18,666 nt of DNA from CAMBDR01 sp046597185 (GCA_046597185.1 JBKJLF010000879.1:1-18666), one strand, 5' to 3'. Positions 8,453 through 16,460 are shown, counted from the first letter of the stretch. Notes: generated by a model from the sequence alone, not told the origin. A program made the numbers and translations.

Positions 8453-9238
8453 ATGTTATTGCTCTCGCGCCGCAACTTTATTCTGTCTTTGGGCATGTTG
8501 CCATTGCCATTGTCATCGCTGGCGCAAACGCCGCGTCCTGTTCCGGTTTTTTGCGAAGAGTCGCTCGATAGCGAGAGCAAGCGTACCGCCCGTGCGCAGC
8601 TCATGCGCTTGCTGGCCTACCTGCGTGAAAAATCGGGCCTGCCCCTGCAAGAACAATTCGTCACCTGGAAGCGCGCGCTGGCCAAAAGTCGTGATGGCGA
8701 AGGCCTGGTTTTTGGCATTTCCAAAACACCGGAGCGCTTGAAATACTATTATTTTTCCGATCCCGTCGCGACCGCCAATGTCTGGGGCATCAGCCATGAT
8801 CCGGCGCTGGCATTGATTCAATCCGTCAACGAACTGAAAGGAAAAGTGCTCAGTGTCGGCAACGGTGTCAGCCACGGCATGGAATTTGAGCAATTGCGCA
8901 ATACCCTGTTCCGGGTGGATGAAGACCCCAACGCCATAGACGTGCGCCTGAAAAAATTGCTGGCCAAACGGTGCGATCTGATGCTGTTGCCCAATTCAAC
9001 CTTCCAGCGCGGCGAGCAGGTAGAACAGTTTTTACACCAGACACTGATCCCCACGTTCCATGACCCTGAATTAAGCAAGCAGCGTTTTTATGTCACGGCC
9101 CGGCCCTTGTTTTTTGATACTGTCCATTTTGCCTGTGCCAAGGGCGTGTATCAGGCTGAAATCGATAAAATCAGCCAGGTGTTGCGGCAGGCAGCGAAAA
9201 ATGGTGACATGGCGCGCCTGATTGCATCAAGCGCCTAA
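8453..9238 (+). CDS. Periplasmic family-3 solute-binding protein
   Basis: This 261-residue protein has the pattern of the bacterial extracellular solute-binding family 3 (amino-acid-type): an N-terminal export signal, the stretch VTWKRALAKSRDGEGLVFG, then ISKTPERLKYYYFSDPV, and a late FACAKGVYQAEIDKI. The N-terminus SRRNFILSLG resembles a twin-arginine signal (SRRxF), followed by a hydrophobic stretch and a possible cleavage site near SSLAQ. Tat or Sec export cannot be settled by eye. No permease or ATPase gene is nearby, so it may be an orphan binding protein that feeds a sensor rather than a transporter. It converges on kinase 3, with only 11 bp between the stop codons. It starts 32 bp after the oxidoreductase gene, so it is possibly co-transcribed. 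Confidence 0.82.
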   Translation: MLLLSRRNFILSLGMLPLPLSSLAQTPRPVPVFCEESLDSESKRTARAQLMRLLAYLREKSGLPLQEQFVTWKRALAKSRDGEGLVFGISKTPERLKYYYFSDPVATANVWGISHDPALALIQSVNELKGKVLSVGNGVSHGMEFEQLRNTLFRVDEDPNAIDVRLKKLLAKRCDLMLLPNSTFQRGEQVEQFLHQTLIPTFHDPELSKQRFYVTARPLFFDTVHFACAKGVYQAEIDKISQVLRQAAKNGDMARLIASSA

Positions 9239-9249
9239 AATCCCCATGT

Positions 9250-12200
9250 TCAGCTTGATTCGGCTTGATCGGGCTTGCCCTGACCGGGGTGATGTTTTTT
9301 CAAACGTATCGTCACGCACGTGCCTTCATTGAGGGTGCTGACAATACCAATCTCACCTTTCAATCGTTGGGTCACCTGATTGTAGGCCACATGTAAGCCC
9401 AAGCCCACATGCATTTGGCTGCCGCTTTTGGTGCTGAAAAAGGGATCGAACACCAGCGGCAAATCTTCCGCTGTAATGCCATGGCCGTTATCGCTCACAC
9501 TGATGAGCACATCACCGCTGTCATCAAACTGTGCACCAAGATGCAGGGTGCCAGTGCGAGCGTCAACAAACGCATGGTCGATTACATTCATTAACACCCT
9601 TGCCAAGGTCTCGGTGAGCGCTTCTTCCACGGTCTGCACCGTCAAACCTTGCGCCACGTCAATTTCAAGCAGATTTCCGCTTCCCTCCAGTGGCAGGCGC
9701 ACCAGGCTGGCCAGTTCCGGCAGATAATGCGCCAGATCCAGCTCGACCAGCCTGTCATGGCTGGTGCTGACGGCAATTGTTTTAAAAACCGCGATCAATT
9801 CGGCGGCCCGTGTGGTAGTGCTAATGGCCAGATTGGTGTAAGCAATGCCATCGGTGGTGCTGGTGACCAAGAGTGATTTGCCAACCCGACCATCAACGGC
9901 AGCCTTTTGCAGCACCTTCCACGCCGTCGAGGCTCCCGAGAGTGCCACTAATGCCGTACCCAGCGGCGTATTGATCTGATGCGCAATACCTGCCACCAGG
10001 CTACCCAGCGAAGCCATCTTTTCTTGTTGCACCAATTGCCCCTGGGCCTGATGCAAGGCCGCCATGGCGCTGGCATTGGCCATGGCAATGGCACCATAGG
10101 CGGACAGGGTACGGAAAATCAAGCCTTCCCGCTCGCCATAGGCATGGGCCTTTTCCGATTGAATCGACATCACGCCTAGTACCCGGTCGTTGACAATCAT
10201 CGGCTCCAACAAGGCCGATTGCATTGGGCGTGATGCTGACACCCAATTATCGCTGCCAATGTCGAGCAATAACTCTTTGCGCTCACGCGCCACCCACGCC
10301 ACACTGGAATGGCTTGCAAGAAGCGCCACCGTGGGCGCGCTCAATACTTGCGCACCATCCCGCCCAAACACCGCCTCCAATTCGGTGGCGGCGGCATTGA
10401 GGCGATAAATCATCATCACAGGCGCATCCAACAATCCCGCCACATACAGATACAGTGACTGAAACACCGCTTCGGTTTCAAGATTGGCGGTAATTTCGCG
10501 CCCGATATCACCCAACTGGCGCAAGATTTCCAAGGACTGCAGCAAATCGCCGTTGGCATTGTTAAGGGCATCATTGGCTTCATTGGTGGCCACATAGGCG
10601 TAATACAATTCTTGATTGGTTTCAACCAACTGCGCTTGCTTGTCGCGCAATTCGGCTGTGCCTTGCCGAACTTGCTCCTGCAGTTCAATGCGCCGGTACT
10701 GTAAATAGCGGGTACGCCCTTGCACCAGTGCATACACAGCCGCTGAAGCGGCCAGCCATTTTGCCAAAGTAAACCACCAGGTTTGGTGCCAGGCTGGTAA
10801 TACATGGATGGGCACCACCCGTTCCGGTTCGGAAAACACACCATTGCGGTTACTGCCGCGCATACGTAGCCGATACTCGCCCGCTGGCAAGTTGGTGTAG
10901 GCAGCCAGGCGGCGGCTCGGATCGGTCGCAATCCAATACGGATCGAACCCTTCAAGCCAATACAGGTAGCGATTGCGCTCGGGGGCCGAAAAATCCAGTG
11001 CCGAAAATTCAACCGTCAGGCTATTGGCATCGGGCGTAATCAACACCGGTTCCGGCATGGCTGCTTCGGTTGATGAGGCTTGATTGAAGCGGTTGGCCGC
11101 CACCTCTTTACCGCCGCTTTGAATCCGGGTGACCACCACCGGAGGATGATAATCCCAAACTTTAAACAAGTCGGGCCGTACCACCGTCAAGCCCCTGGTG
11201 CCGCCAAACAACAATTCGCCATGATTCGTATTGGCACCGGAACTGACCCAATGGGGCCCGGTCGCTACCCCTTCTGCCTGTTGCATGGCTTGCAGCGCCA
11301 GGGTATTGACATCAATTCGGGCCAAGCCATCATCGGTGCTGGCCCATATATGGCCTTGCCCATCTTGCAATAATTTATTCACGGCATTATTGGGTAAGCC
11401 TTGGGCCTGGGTGAACTTTTGAAAGCGCAATTTACCCTTTGCATTCGGGTCCGCCAACAAATTGATACCACCGCCCTGAGTCGCAATCCATAAACGGCCA
11501 CGGCGGTCAAACAACAAACTACGCACCGCATTGCGCGACAAACCCTCCGGGTCAGTGGAGTCGGTCGGAATTGCGCGCAACTGATGCGAAACCGGATCAA
11601 GCCGATATAAGCCGGAGCCAACCGTGCTAATCCAAAGCGCACCATCCGGGGCACGCATCAAAAGAATAATCTGCGTATGATTGAGTTGTTCGGTTCCTGG
11701 CACCCGTTTGGCCTGGGCTGGTGCTGGCTGATCCAAATCGGCCTGCCATAAACCGTCGATACCAGCCATCAAGAGTTGATTATCTTCGCGAAAAATCACC
11801 GCAGAAAACGAGGCGGGATCACGCGGGGGGAAGAACAAGCGCTGTTTTTGTTGTCCCGCCAAATCAGAACTGAAGACCCCATTGGCCGTGCCCCAATAGA
11901 TTTTATCGCGCCAGGGCGTGGTCAGGCTGCGCACATTATTGATGGCCAATCCGGCTTCTGGAGCCGGCCGGATGATTTTGCTGGCCTGCGGATTAATGAT
12001 ATTCACCCCCTGGTTGCGCAGACCAAGCCAAATATAACCATTTGGCATCAGCGTTACGCCCGTAATATTCTTGTCGGCGATGCCTTCGGCGCTGGTAGAA
12101 CCGCCAAACACACTGGAGAAAGCGCGCTGGTTGGGGTCGTGGCGACCAAGCCCATGTTGGCTGCCAATCCAGATCAGGCCGGAACGGTCACGCGCCAGCG

Positions 12201-13332
12201 CGACCACCGAATCGAAGCCAAGGCTGGCTGGTGCGGCCAAATGATTGCGTATCCAGCGCGTTCGTACGGTGGCCGTCGCCACGGCGGCCGTCGCCACGGC
12301 GGCCGTCTCCACCACCAAAATACCCTTGCCATCGGTGCCAATCCAAAGCTGCTCCTGCGTCACTTGCCGAATAAAATTCACGGCTTCAAGTGCGCGTTCG
12401 CCAGGGTTATACGCTGTTTCATGGAAGGCTTGCGCCAGCCGCGTTTTGGGGTCGAGCACAAACACGCCTTGGCCACTCACCGCAACCCAGATTCGGCCAT
12501 CGGTGCTTTGCTCCATGCTTTTAATGGCGGCAGTTGCACCTGCCGCAATGGGTAGGGGCACGTGGATAAAATCCCGGTTTTGCCCGGACCGTAGCGCCAG
12601 GCCCTTGCTGGTGCCAACCCATAGCTGTTTATCGCGATCAAGTAACAGTGTTTGCACCCGGCCAGCGGGCAAGCTCGCCGGATTTTTGGGATCATGCACG
12701 AAATGGCTTGCGGTCAGGCCTTTGTCCGAGCCGATATTGCTCAAATAATCCAAGCCCTTGTTGGTGCCAACCCAAAGGCCAGCGTTGTCGTCATCGACCG
12801 TGGCCCAGGCAATTTCATGGCTGATGCCATCCTTCCCAACCGGGATGCGCACAAAGCGATCATGCAGGTTATCATAGCGCGCCAAGCCGCCGTCGGTGGT
12901 GCCGACCCAAAGCTGGCCGCCCCGGTCGGCATACAAGGTATTAACATAGCTCCCCGGCAAGCTGCCTGCATCTTTAGTGTCGTTTTTATAATTTTTAAAG
13001 CGATAGCCATCCCAGCGTACCAGGCCACCTTGGGTGCCTACCCACAAAAAACCATCGCCGTCTTGCGCCAGGGTGGTAATCAAGGCGCTGGGCAAACCAT
13101 GTTCCGTGGTCAAGTGTTGGAACAGGCTATCGCTCAGTTGCGACCAGCGCGGCTGTTCCTGCGGCGCAACAGCGGAAGCGGGCATGGCGGTGGCGGCAAT
13201 TGCGCCACTTAAGCAAACCATGCCGATGATTAGGCAACACCAGTGCGCAAATCGGTGCAGCAGCCCTGCCATGGCAGCGCAAAATGGACGCTTAGACAGA
13301 TTCATGACGGCATAATTTGGTTCGGCAATCAT
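9250..13332 (-). CDS. Propeller-type sensor histidine kinase with GAF domain ('kinase 3')
   Basis: A 1360-residue sensor. ATG 13332 is preferred over the internal Met10 because TGTGGA lies 6 bases upstream. An N-terminal hydrophobic segment (HWCCLIIGMVCLSGAIAA) is a signal peptide or anchor. Fourteen regulator-propeller motifs run from GFLWVGTQGG to ELLFGGTRGL, followed by Y_Y_Y with LDFSAPERNRYLYWLEGFD. A membrane helix begins after W852-W853, then a long coiled coil, then a GAF domain (about 934-1090, PVMMIYRLNAAATELEAVFG, VLGVMSIQSE) not present in kinase 2. The kinase core follows: AGIAHQINTPLG with His1118, SDNGHG with Asp1281, DPFFSTK, GLGLHV. The N-box reads MNVIDHAF, with His1253 where the Mg-binding Asn is expected. 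There is no receiver domain. It lies divergent from acnD and convergent with the solute-binding protein gene. Confidence 0.92.
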   Translation of the reverse strand: MIAEPNYAVMNLSKRPFCAAMAGLLHRFAHWCCLIIGMVCLSGAIAATAMPASAVAPQEQPRWSQLSDSLFQHLTTEHGLPSALITTLAQDGDGFLWVGTQGGLVRWDGYRFKNYKNDTKDAGSLPGSYVNTLYADRGGQLWVGTTDGGLARYDNLHDRFVRIPVGKDGISHEIAWATVDDDNAGLWVGTNKGLDYLSNIGSDKGLTASHFVHDPKNPASLPAGRVQTLLLDRDKQLWVGTSKGLALRSGQNRDFIHVPLPIAAGATAAIKSMEQSTDGRIWVAVSGQGVFVLDPKTRLAQAFHETAYNPGERALEAVNFIRQVTQEQLWIGTDGKGILVVETAAVATAAVATATVRTRWIRNHLAAPASLGFDSVVALARDRSGLIWIGSQHGLGRHDPNQRAFSSVFGGSTSAEGIADKNITGVTLMPNGYIWLGLRNQGVNIINPQASKIIRPAPEAGLAINNVRSLTTPWRDKIYWGTANGVFSSDLAGQQKQRLFFPPRDPASFSAVIFREDNQLLMAGIDGLWQADLDQPAPAQAKRVPGTEQLNHTQIILLMRAPDGALWISTVGSGLYRLDPVSHQLRAIPTDSTDPEGLSRNAVRSLLFDRRGRLWIATQGGGINLLADPNAKGKLRFQKFTQAQGLPNNAVNKLLQDGQGHIWASTDDGLARIDVNTLALQAMQQAEGVATGPHWVSSGANTNHGELLFGGTRGLTVVRPDLFKVWDYHPPVVVTRIQSGGKEVAANRFNQASSTEAAMPEPVLITPDANSLTVEFSALDFSAPERNRYLYWLEGFDPYWIATDPSRRLAAYTNLPAGEYRLRMRGSNRNGVFSEPERVVPIHVLPAWHQTWWFTLAKWLAASAAVYALVQGRTRYLQYRRIELQEQVRQGTAELRDKQAQLVETNQELYYAYVATNEANDALNNANGDLLQSLEILRQLGDIGREITANLETEAVFQSLYLYVAGLLDAPVMMIYRLNAAATELEAVFGRDGAQVLSAPTVALLASHSSVAWVARERKELLLDIGSDNWVSASRPMQSALLEPMIVNDRVLGVMSIQSEKAHAYGEREGLIFRTLSAYGAIAMANASAMAALHQAQGQLVQQEKMASLGSLVAGIAHQINTPLGTALVALSGASTAWKVLQKAAVDGRVGKSLLVTSTTDGIAYTNLAISTTTRAAELIAVFKTIAVSTSHDRLVELDLAHYLPELASLVRLPLEGSGNLLEIDVAQGLTVQTVEEALTETLARVLMNVIDHAFVDARTGTLHLGAQFDDSGDVLISVSDNGHGITAEDLPLVFDPFFSTKSGSQMHVGLGLHVAYNQVTQRLKGEIGIVSTLNEGTCVTIRLKKHHPGQGKPDQAESS
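9253..9282. repeat. 10-bp tandem repeat at the 3' end of kinase 3
   Basis: Three units of about 10 bp (gcttgattcg, gcttgatcgg, gcttgccctg) cover the last codons of kinase 3, directly before its stop. A 10-bp period is not a multiple of three, so gain or loss of a unit would change the C-terminal tail and the stop position. Confidence 0.55.
12269..12313. repeat. Three 15-bp tandem repeats inside kinase 3
   Basis: The units are gtggccgtcgccacg, gcggccgtcgccacg and gcggccgtctccacc. They encode an Ala/Val/Thr run (ETAAVATAAVATATVRTR, about residues 340-356) between blades of the first propeller. The period preserves the frame. Confidence 0.8.
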
Positions 13333-13394
13333 TTTTATCCACAGACGACGACAATAGAAAGCTTACTTTAATACCAAAAACGCATTGGCGCACG

Positions 13395-13430
13395 GCTTGC
13401 CTGTTAGCAAGCATCTTCACCACACAGGCA
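13395..13430. promoter_or_regulatory. Overlapping inverted repeats upstream of kinase 3
   Basis: GCTTGC-N6-GCAAGC (13395-13412) is a perfect 6-bp stem. It overlaps a second pair, TGCCTGT (13398-13404) with ACAGGCA (13424-13430). GTTAGCA also recurs as a direct repeat at 13403 and 13432. The position, 60-100 bp before the kinase 3 start on its coding strand, suits an operator or leader hairpin. No regulator can be named. Confidence 0.35.
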
Positions 13431-13506
13431 GGTTAGCATGTTTTCCATTTGGTTTAACCGTGTTCGCCAATTTTGTCATGGTCTGCTTTTCTTCCACGGC
13501 AATGGC

Positions 13507-13585
13507 GTTTCAATGACAGGGGGATTTTGTTTCACCCATGATGCAATCGTGTTTCGTTTGGGGCTAATCTTTGTTTCATGAAACA
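13507..13585. promoter_or_regulatory. Phased GTTTC half-site array, probable upstream activating sequence
   Basis: GTTTC occurs at 13507, 13529, 13551 and 13573, exactly 22 bp apart (close to two helical turns, so on one face of the DNA). Three of the four read GTTTCA. The last forms the perfect 14-bp palindrome TGTTTCATGAAACA at 13572-13585. The array lies 110-190 bp upstream of the sigma-54 element, the usual distance for an enhancer bound by a sigma-54 activator. In enterobacteria the propionate genes are activated by PrpR, a sigma-54-dependent activator. Assigning PrpR here is inference. Confidence 0.55.
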
Positions 13586-13647
13586 CCCAATTTGCAACAA
13601 ATCCGCTTCGTGCATAAAAATAAAGCGCGCCACTTCAAGCTAAGTAT

Positions 13648-13676
13648 TTGATTATCAGCGCAACTGTCAGCATAAT
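13648..13676 (+). promoter_or_regulatory. Possible sigma-70 promoter for acnD
   Basis: TTGATT (13648-13653) and CATAAT (13671-13676) are separated by 17 bp, matching the consensus hexamers at 4/6 and 5/6. It lies just upstream of the sigma-54-like element, so two promoters may serve the same gene. Confidence 0.35.
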
Positions 13677-13694
13677 ACAAGCGAGCTGGCAAAC

Positions 13695-13710
13695 TGGCAC
13701 AGGGCTTGCT
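13695..13710 (+). promoter_or_regulatory. Sigma-54 (-24/-12) promoter upstream of acnD
   Basis: TGGCACAGGGCTTGCT matches the sigma-54 consensus TGGCACG-N4-TTGCW at every defined position but one (A for G after TGGCAC), with the required 12-bp GG-to-GC spacing. Transcription would start near 13722, giving a leader of about 100 nt before acnD. Sigma-54 control fits what is known of propionate catabolic operons. Confidence 0.65.
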
Positions 13711-13824
13711 GCTGCGCGTCCAACCACTGATAAAGCCGTACCATGCTTTGATAAACCTTATTGATGATATTTTTTGATACCACGCATTGACAAACTCACC
13801 GCAAACCTCTTGCCCAACACAAAT

Positions 13825-16419
13825 ATGAATACATTACACCGCAAACCCCTGCCCGGCTCCAAGCTGGATTTTTTCGATACCCGTGCTGCGGTCGATGCGA
13901 TTGAACCCGGTGCTTACGCCAAATTACCCTACACTTCGCGCGTGCTGGCGGAAAACCTGGTACGCCGTTGCGACCCTGCCACACTCACTGATTCCTTGAA
14001 ACAATTCATCGAGCGTCGCCGTGATCTGGATTTCCCCTGGTTTCCGGCACGCGTGGTATGCCACGATATTTTAGGCCAAACCGCGCTGGTAGATTTGGCC
14101 GGTTTGCGCGATGCGATTGCGCTGCAAGGCGGCGACCCGGCCATGGTCAACCCGGTGGTACCAACGCAACTGGTGGTAGACCATTCGCTGGCGGTGGAAT
14201 GCGGCGGCTTTGATCCGGATGCCTTTGCCAAAAACCGTGCAATTGAAGACCGCCGCAATGAAGACCGTTTTCATTTTATTGACTGGACCAAAAAAGCGTT
14301 TAAAAATGTTGATGTGATTCCACCCGGCAATGGCATTTTGCATCAAATTAATCTGGAGCGCATGAGCCCGGTAATTCAGGTGCAAGACGGCGTGGCCTAC
14401 CCGGATACGCTGGTGGGCACTGATAGCCACACGCCCATGGTGGATGCGTTGGGGGTGATTGCGATTGGCGTGGGTGGGCTGGAAGCGGAAAGCGTGATGT
14501 TGGGGCGCGCTTCCTGGATGCGGCTGCCGGATATTATCGGCGTGGAACTGACGGGCAAACCGCAAGCGGGCATTACCGCCACCGACACCGTGTTGGCGCT
14601 GACCGAATTTTTACGGGCGCAAAAAGTGGTGTCGGCTTACCTTGAATTTTATGGTCCAGGCGCAGCCAACTTGACCTTGGGCGACCGCGCCACCATTGCC
14701 AACATGGCCCCGGAATTTGGTGCCACCGCCGCCATGTTTTATATCGACGAGCAAACCATCAAATATTTAAAACTCACCGGGCGTGATGATGAATTGGTCA
14801 AATTGGTCGAACTGTATGCCAAACAAACCGGGCTGTGGGCGGACAGTTTGAAGCACGCCGAATATGAACGCGTATTGAAATTTGATTTATCCAGCGTAGT
14901 GCGCAATATCGCCGGGCCGTCCAACCCGCACAAGCGGGTGCCAGTATCTGAACTGGCGGCGCGCGGCATCAGCGGTGTGGTGGAAAATGAAGTGGGCAAA
15001 ATGCCGGATGGCGCGGTGATTATCGCCGCCATTACCAGTTGCACCAACACCAACAACCCGCGCAATATGATCGCCGCCGGTTTGATTGCGCGCAATGCCA
15101 ATCGGCTTGGCTTGACGCGCAAGCCCTGGGTAAAAAGTTCGCTGGCGCCGGGGTCCAAAACCGTGGCGCTGTATCTGGAAGAAGCGGGTTTGATGACGGA
15201 CCTGGAAAAGCTGGGTTTTGGTGTGGTGGCGTTTGCCTGCACCACCTGCAACGGCATGTCCGGCGCGCTTGACCCGGTGATTCAACAAGAAGTGATAGCG
15301 CGTGATTTATATGCCACGGCGGTGTTGTCGGGCAACCGTAATTTTGACGGGCGGATTCATCCTTACGCAAGCCAAGCGTTTTTGGCTTCCCCGCCCTTGG
15401 TGGTAGCGTATGCGATTGCGGGCACGATCCGCTTTGATATCGAAAAAGATGTGTTGGGCTTGGATAGTGCGGGCAAACCGATTCGGCTGGCCGATATTTG
15501 GCCGAGCGATGAAGAAATTGACACCATTGTGGCTGCCAGCGTGAAGCCGGCGCAATTTCGCAAAATTTACGACCCGATGTTTACCTTGGCGGTGGATGAT
15601 GGCATCAAGGTTAGCCCGCTGTACGACTGGCGGCCACAAACCACCTATATCCGCCGTCCACCGTATTGGGAAGGCGCATTGGCAGGTGTGCGCAGCTTGA
15701 CGGGTATGCGCCCCTTGGCGCTGTTGGGTGACAATATCACCACCGATCACTTATCGCCCTCGAACGCGATTATGTTGGATAGCGCAGCGGGGGAATATCT
15801 GGCCAAAATGGGTTTGCCGGAAGAAGATTTTAATTCCTACGCCACCCACCGGGGTGATCACCTGACGGCGCAACGCGCCACCTTTGCCAACCCGACGCTG
15901 AAAAATGAAATGGTGCTGGAAAATGGCAAGGTGAAAGCCGGTTCGCTGGCGCGCCTTGAGCCAGAAGGCAAGGTTACGCGCATGTGGGAAGCGATTGAAA
16001 CCTATATGGAGCGCAAGCAACCGTTGATTATTGTGGCCGGGGCCGATTACGGCCAGGGTTCCTCGCGCGACTGGGCGGCCAAGGGCGTGCGGCTGGCGGG
16101 GGTGGAAGCGATTGCGGCAGAAGGGTTTGAACGGATTCACCGTACCAATCTGGTGGGCATGGGGGTGTTGCCGCTGGAATTTATGCCCGGCACCAACCGT
16201 TTAACGCTGGGGCTGGATGGCAGCGAAACCTATGACGTAATCGGCGAGCGCACCCCGCGCGCCACGCTCACGCTGGTGGTGAATCGCAAAAATGGCGAGC
16301 GGGTGGAAGTGCCGATGCTGTTGCGGTTGGATACGGCCGAAGAAGTCTCGATTTACGAAGCGGGCGGCGTATTGCAGCGCTTTGCGCAAGACTTTTTGGA
16401 ATCCAACAAAGCCGCTTGA
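13825..16419 (+). CDS. acnD: Fe-S-dependent 2-methylcitrate dehydratase AcnD
   Basis: An 864-residue aconitase-family enzyme. In propionate catabolism AcnD dehydrates 2-methylcitrate to 2-methyl-trans-aconitate, which PrpF then isomerises. The start at ATG 13825 (MNTLHRKPLPGSKLDFFDTR) matches the family; an upstream TTG at 13774 would add 17 unsupported residues. The three 4Fe-4S cysteines are present: Cys406 in AITSCTNTNN, and Cys472 and Cys475 in ACTTCNGMSG, with the usual aconitase spacing. Other signatures are RRNEDRFHFIDWTKKAF, VGTDSHTPMVDALGVIAIG, LLGDNITTDHLSPS and the swivel-domain GADYGQGSSRDWAAKGVRLAG. Full-length similarity to AcnD rather than housekeeping AcnA is supported by prpF directly downstream (65-bp gap). 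The ribosome binding site is poor. It is probably driven by the sigma-54 and/or sigma-70 promoters upstream. Confidence 0.96.
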   Translation: MNTLHRKPLPGSKLDFFDTRAAVDAIEPGAYAKLPYTSRVLAENLVRRCDPATLTDSLKQFIERRRDLDFPWFPARVVCHDILGQTALVDLAGLRDAIALQGGDPAMVNPVVPTQLVVDHSLAVECGGFDPDAFAKNRAIEDRRNEDRFHFIDWTKKAFKNVDVIPPGNGILHQINLERMSPVIQVQDGVAYPDTLVGTDSHTPMVDALGVIAIGVGGLEAESVMLGRASWMRLPDIIGVELTGKPQAGITATDTVLALTEFLRAQKVVSAYLEFYGPGAANLTLGDRATIANMAPEFGATAAMFYIDEQTIKYLKLTGRDDELVKLVELYAKQTGLWADSLKHAEYERVLKFDLSSVVRNIAGPSNPHKRVPVSELAARGISGVVENEVGKMPDGAVIIAAITSCTNTNNPRNMIAAGLIARNANRLGLTRKPWVKSSLAPGSKTVALYLEEAGLMTDLEKLGFGVVAFACTTCNGMSGALDPVIQQEVIARDLYATAVLSGNRNFDGRIHPYASQAFLASPPLVVAYAIAGTIRFDIEKDVLGLDSAGKPIRLADIWPSDEEIDTIVAASVKPAQFRKIYDPMFTLAVDDGIKVSPLYDWRPQTTYIRRPPYWEGALAGVRSLTGMRPLALLGDNITTDHLSPSNAIMLDSAAGEYLAKMGLPEEDFNSYATHRGDHLTAQRATFANPTLKNEMVLENGKVKAGSLARLEPEGKVTRMWEAIETYMERKQPLIIVAGADYGQGSSRDWAAKGVRLAGVEAIAAEGFERIHRTNLVGMGVLPLEFMPGTNRLTLGLDGSETYDVIGERTPRATLTLVVNRKNGERVEVPMLLRLDTAEEVSIYEAGGVLQRFAQDFLESNKAA

Positions 16420-16436
16420 TCAACTGTAGATAAACC

Positions 16437-16460
16437 GTAGGGTGGGCACAAAGTGCCCAC
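16437..16460. repeat. REP-like GTAG plus hairpin element
   Basis: GTAG (16437-16440) and one G precede a perfect 8-bp inverted repeat, gtgggcac-aaa-gtgcccac (16442-16460). A GTAG tetranucleotide at the foot of a short hairpin is the arrangement of REP elements mobilised by RAYT (TnpA-REP) proteins. It lies between acnD and prpF, about 25 bp before the prpF start, so it could also affect transcript stability or relative expression. Confidence 0.5.

Larger units (their letters stand above)
13333..13824. other. Divergent intergenic region between kinase 3 and acnD
   Basis: About 490 bp with no convincing gene. It holds the 5' region of kinase 3 (including a DnaA-box-like ttatccaca at 13335-13343 overlapping the leader), an inverted-repeat pair at 13395-13430, a 22-bp-phased half-site array ending in a palindrome, a sigma-70-like promoter, a sigma-54-like promoter and the acnD leader. 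The frame of acnD stays open to a TTG at 13774, but the family start is at 13825. Confidence 0.7.

Noticed and set aside
13335..13343. Perfect DnaA box ttatccaca next to the kinase 3 start
   Set aside because: It is a single isolated 9-mer with no second box, AT-rich unwinding element or replication gene nearby. One hit in 18 kb is not surprising, so I do not call an origin.
13774..13824. Earlier TTG start for acnD
   Set aside because: The extra 17 residues are not part of the AcnD family, and the family N-terminus starts at ATG 13825.
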